DNA of 35,244 nucleotides from Sphaerochaetaceae bacterium (lineage in GTDB: Bacteria > Spirochaetota > Spirochaetia > Sphaerochaetales > Sphaerochaetaceae): the NCBI GenBank assembly GCA_024684115.1, contig JAIKXP010000100.1:1-35244 (forward strand), in the 5' to 3' direction. The stretch's first letter is position 1; each line of letters starts with the position of its first letter. Made by a program: the position numbers and the translations under genes. Under the pieces are notes generated by a model. That model made no database searches, was not told the origin of the DNA, and saw only the letters and a program-made list of their open reading frames with translations. Below are positions 34,915 through 35,244 of this stretch, one piece after another.

Positions 34915-34926
34915 TGAAGTTATATT
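34898..34926 (+). promoter_or_regulatory. Candidate groES promoter
   Basis: TTGCCG (34898-34903), 17 bases, TATATT (34921-34926), lying across the end of the acyltransferase gene. Leader of about 13 bases with GGGAG. No CIRCE element is visible. Confidence 0.5.
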
Positions 34927-34945
34927 TGCACAGGGAGTGTACAAC

Positions 34946-35206
34946 ATGACAATTAAACCACTTGGTGAAAGAGTTCTTGTTAAGGCTGAAAAAGCCATGG
35001 AAAAGACTGCAAGCGGTCTTTTTATTCCTCAGACTTCACAGGAAAAGACACAGTTTGCCTTTGTTGAAGAGGTAGGTCCGGAAGTTAAGACCGTAAAGAA
35101 GGGAGATAAGATTCTCCATGACAAATATGCAGGAACAGCCCTTAAGATTGATAACGAAGATTATCTTATTCTTGAGGTCAAAGATGTTCTCGCAGTTGTC
35201 TGCTGA
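34946..35206 (+). CDS. groES: Co-chaperonin GroES
   Basis: 86 residues from the ATG at 34946 (GGGAG nine bases upstream; the longer frame from 34889 runs through the ribosome site and acyltransferase end). GroES caps the GroEL folding chamber. Seen: KPLGERVLVKAEKAMEKTASGLFIP at the N-terminus, where the mobile loop (about 17-32) carries the GroEL-binding GLFIP in place of the usual GIVLP, then EEVGPEV, VKKGDKILHDKYAG and the closing YLILEVKDVLAVV. Slightly shorter than usual. groEL does not follow in the remaining 38 bases; as I recall, groES and groEL are also separate in Treponema pallidum. Confidence 0.95.
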   Translation: MTIKPLGERVLVKAEKAMEKTASGLFIPQTSQEKTQFAFVEEVGPEVKTVKKGDKILHDKYAGTALKIDNEDYLILEVKDVLAVVC

Positions 35207-35244
35207 TTGAACTCTTTCAAAACACTGAAAGGCTGTAACAAAAG

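Noticed and set aside
34921-34950. Possible CIRCE heat-shock operator before groES (TTTGCACAG next to GAGTGTACA)
   Set aside because: The halves are imperfect and separated by one base instead of nine, so it does not match TTAGCACTC-N9-GAGTGCTAA.
35214-35231. Small hairpin after groES (CTTTCA, AAACAC, TGAAAG)
   Set aside because: Only six weak pairs and no T-tract before the window ends; cannot be called a terminator.

Overview
The window looks like a chromosomal core segment of a spirochaete. The gene set and order (mraZ-rsmH-ftsL-ftsW-ftsQ-ftsA-ftsZ, then Xer/dprA/hslVU; an AtoS/AtoC-type two-component pair; groES without groEL beside it; lipoprotein and outer-membrane barrel genes) fit Spirochaetota, nearest in style to Treponema or Sphaerochaeta as I remember them. 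This placement is inference from gene order and protein character; no database was searched. I see no mobile element, tRNA, rRNA or CRISPR, and no gene-free stretch longer than 300 bases (the longest, about 174 bases, lies before mraZ).

Layout. 1-1078 (minus): a partial lipoprotein gene and a small outer-membrane barrel gene, with a divergent promoter region to folD. 1193-6015 (plus): tightly packed folD-miaB-cobB-typA, closed by a strong intrinsic terminator. 6100-12310: the division cluster, preceded by a helically phased TGG-box array that should be the MraZ operator. 12288-18168: Xer recombinase, dprA, second Xer recombinase, hslV, hslU and an FlhF-like protein. 18193-21581: glycolytic operon gapA-pgk-tpiA plus secG. 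21661-24639: parvulin-type isomerase, nusB, map, and a phosphoribosyltransferase that overlaps tail-to-tail with secA (minus, 24621-27368). 27419-33671: cvpA, DNA polymerase III delta', a histidine kinase and sigma-54 activator pair, and a DinG-type helicase. 33703-35206: an acyltransferase fused to a zinc ribbon, then groES.

Most notable points. (1) The FtsW homologue keeps the SEDS fold but has lost every recognisable glycosyltransferase residue: the catalytic Asp position is Pro272, and the QPxE..K and LQPD motifs are gone. The murF and mraY genes that I recall between ftsL and ftsW in Borrelia (murF in Treponema) are absent. FtsZ, FtsA, FtsQ and FtsL look intact. This suggests a spirochaete that divides with an FtsZ ring but without conventional septal peptidoglycan polymerisation by this enzyme. 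(2) hslU, which in flagellated spirochaetes precedes the flgB operon, is here followed by an FlhF-like protein with eroded GTPase motifs and then by glycolysis genes. This fits the wall-altered, non-flagellate Sphaerochaeta style, but rests on remembered synteny. (3) Several genes lacking a Shine-Dalgarno sequence have a TAnnnT (-10-like) hexamer 6-7 bases before the ATG, predicting leaderless mRNAs (xerC, flhF-like, nusB, cvpA, plsC-like, secA). (4) MraZ boxes repeat at about 10.3-base intervals over 77 bases.
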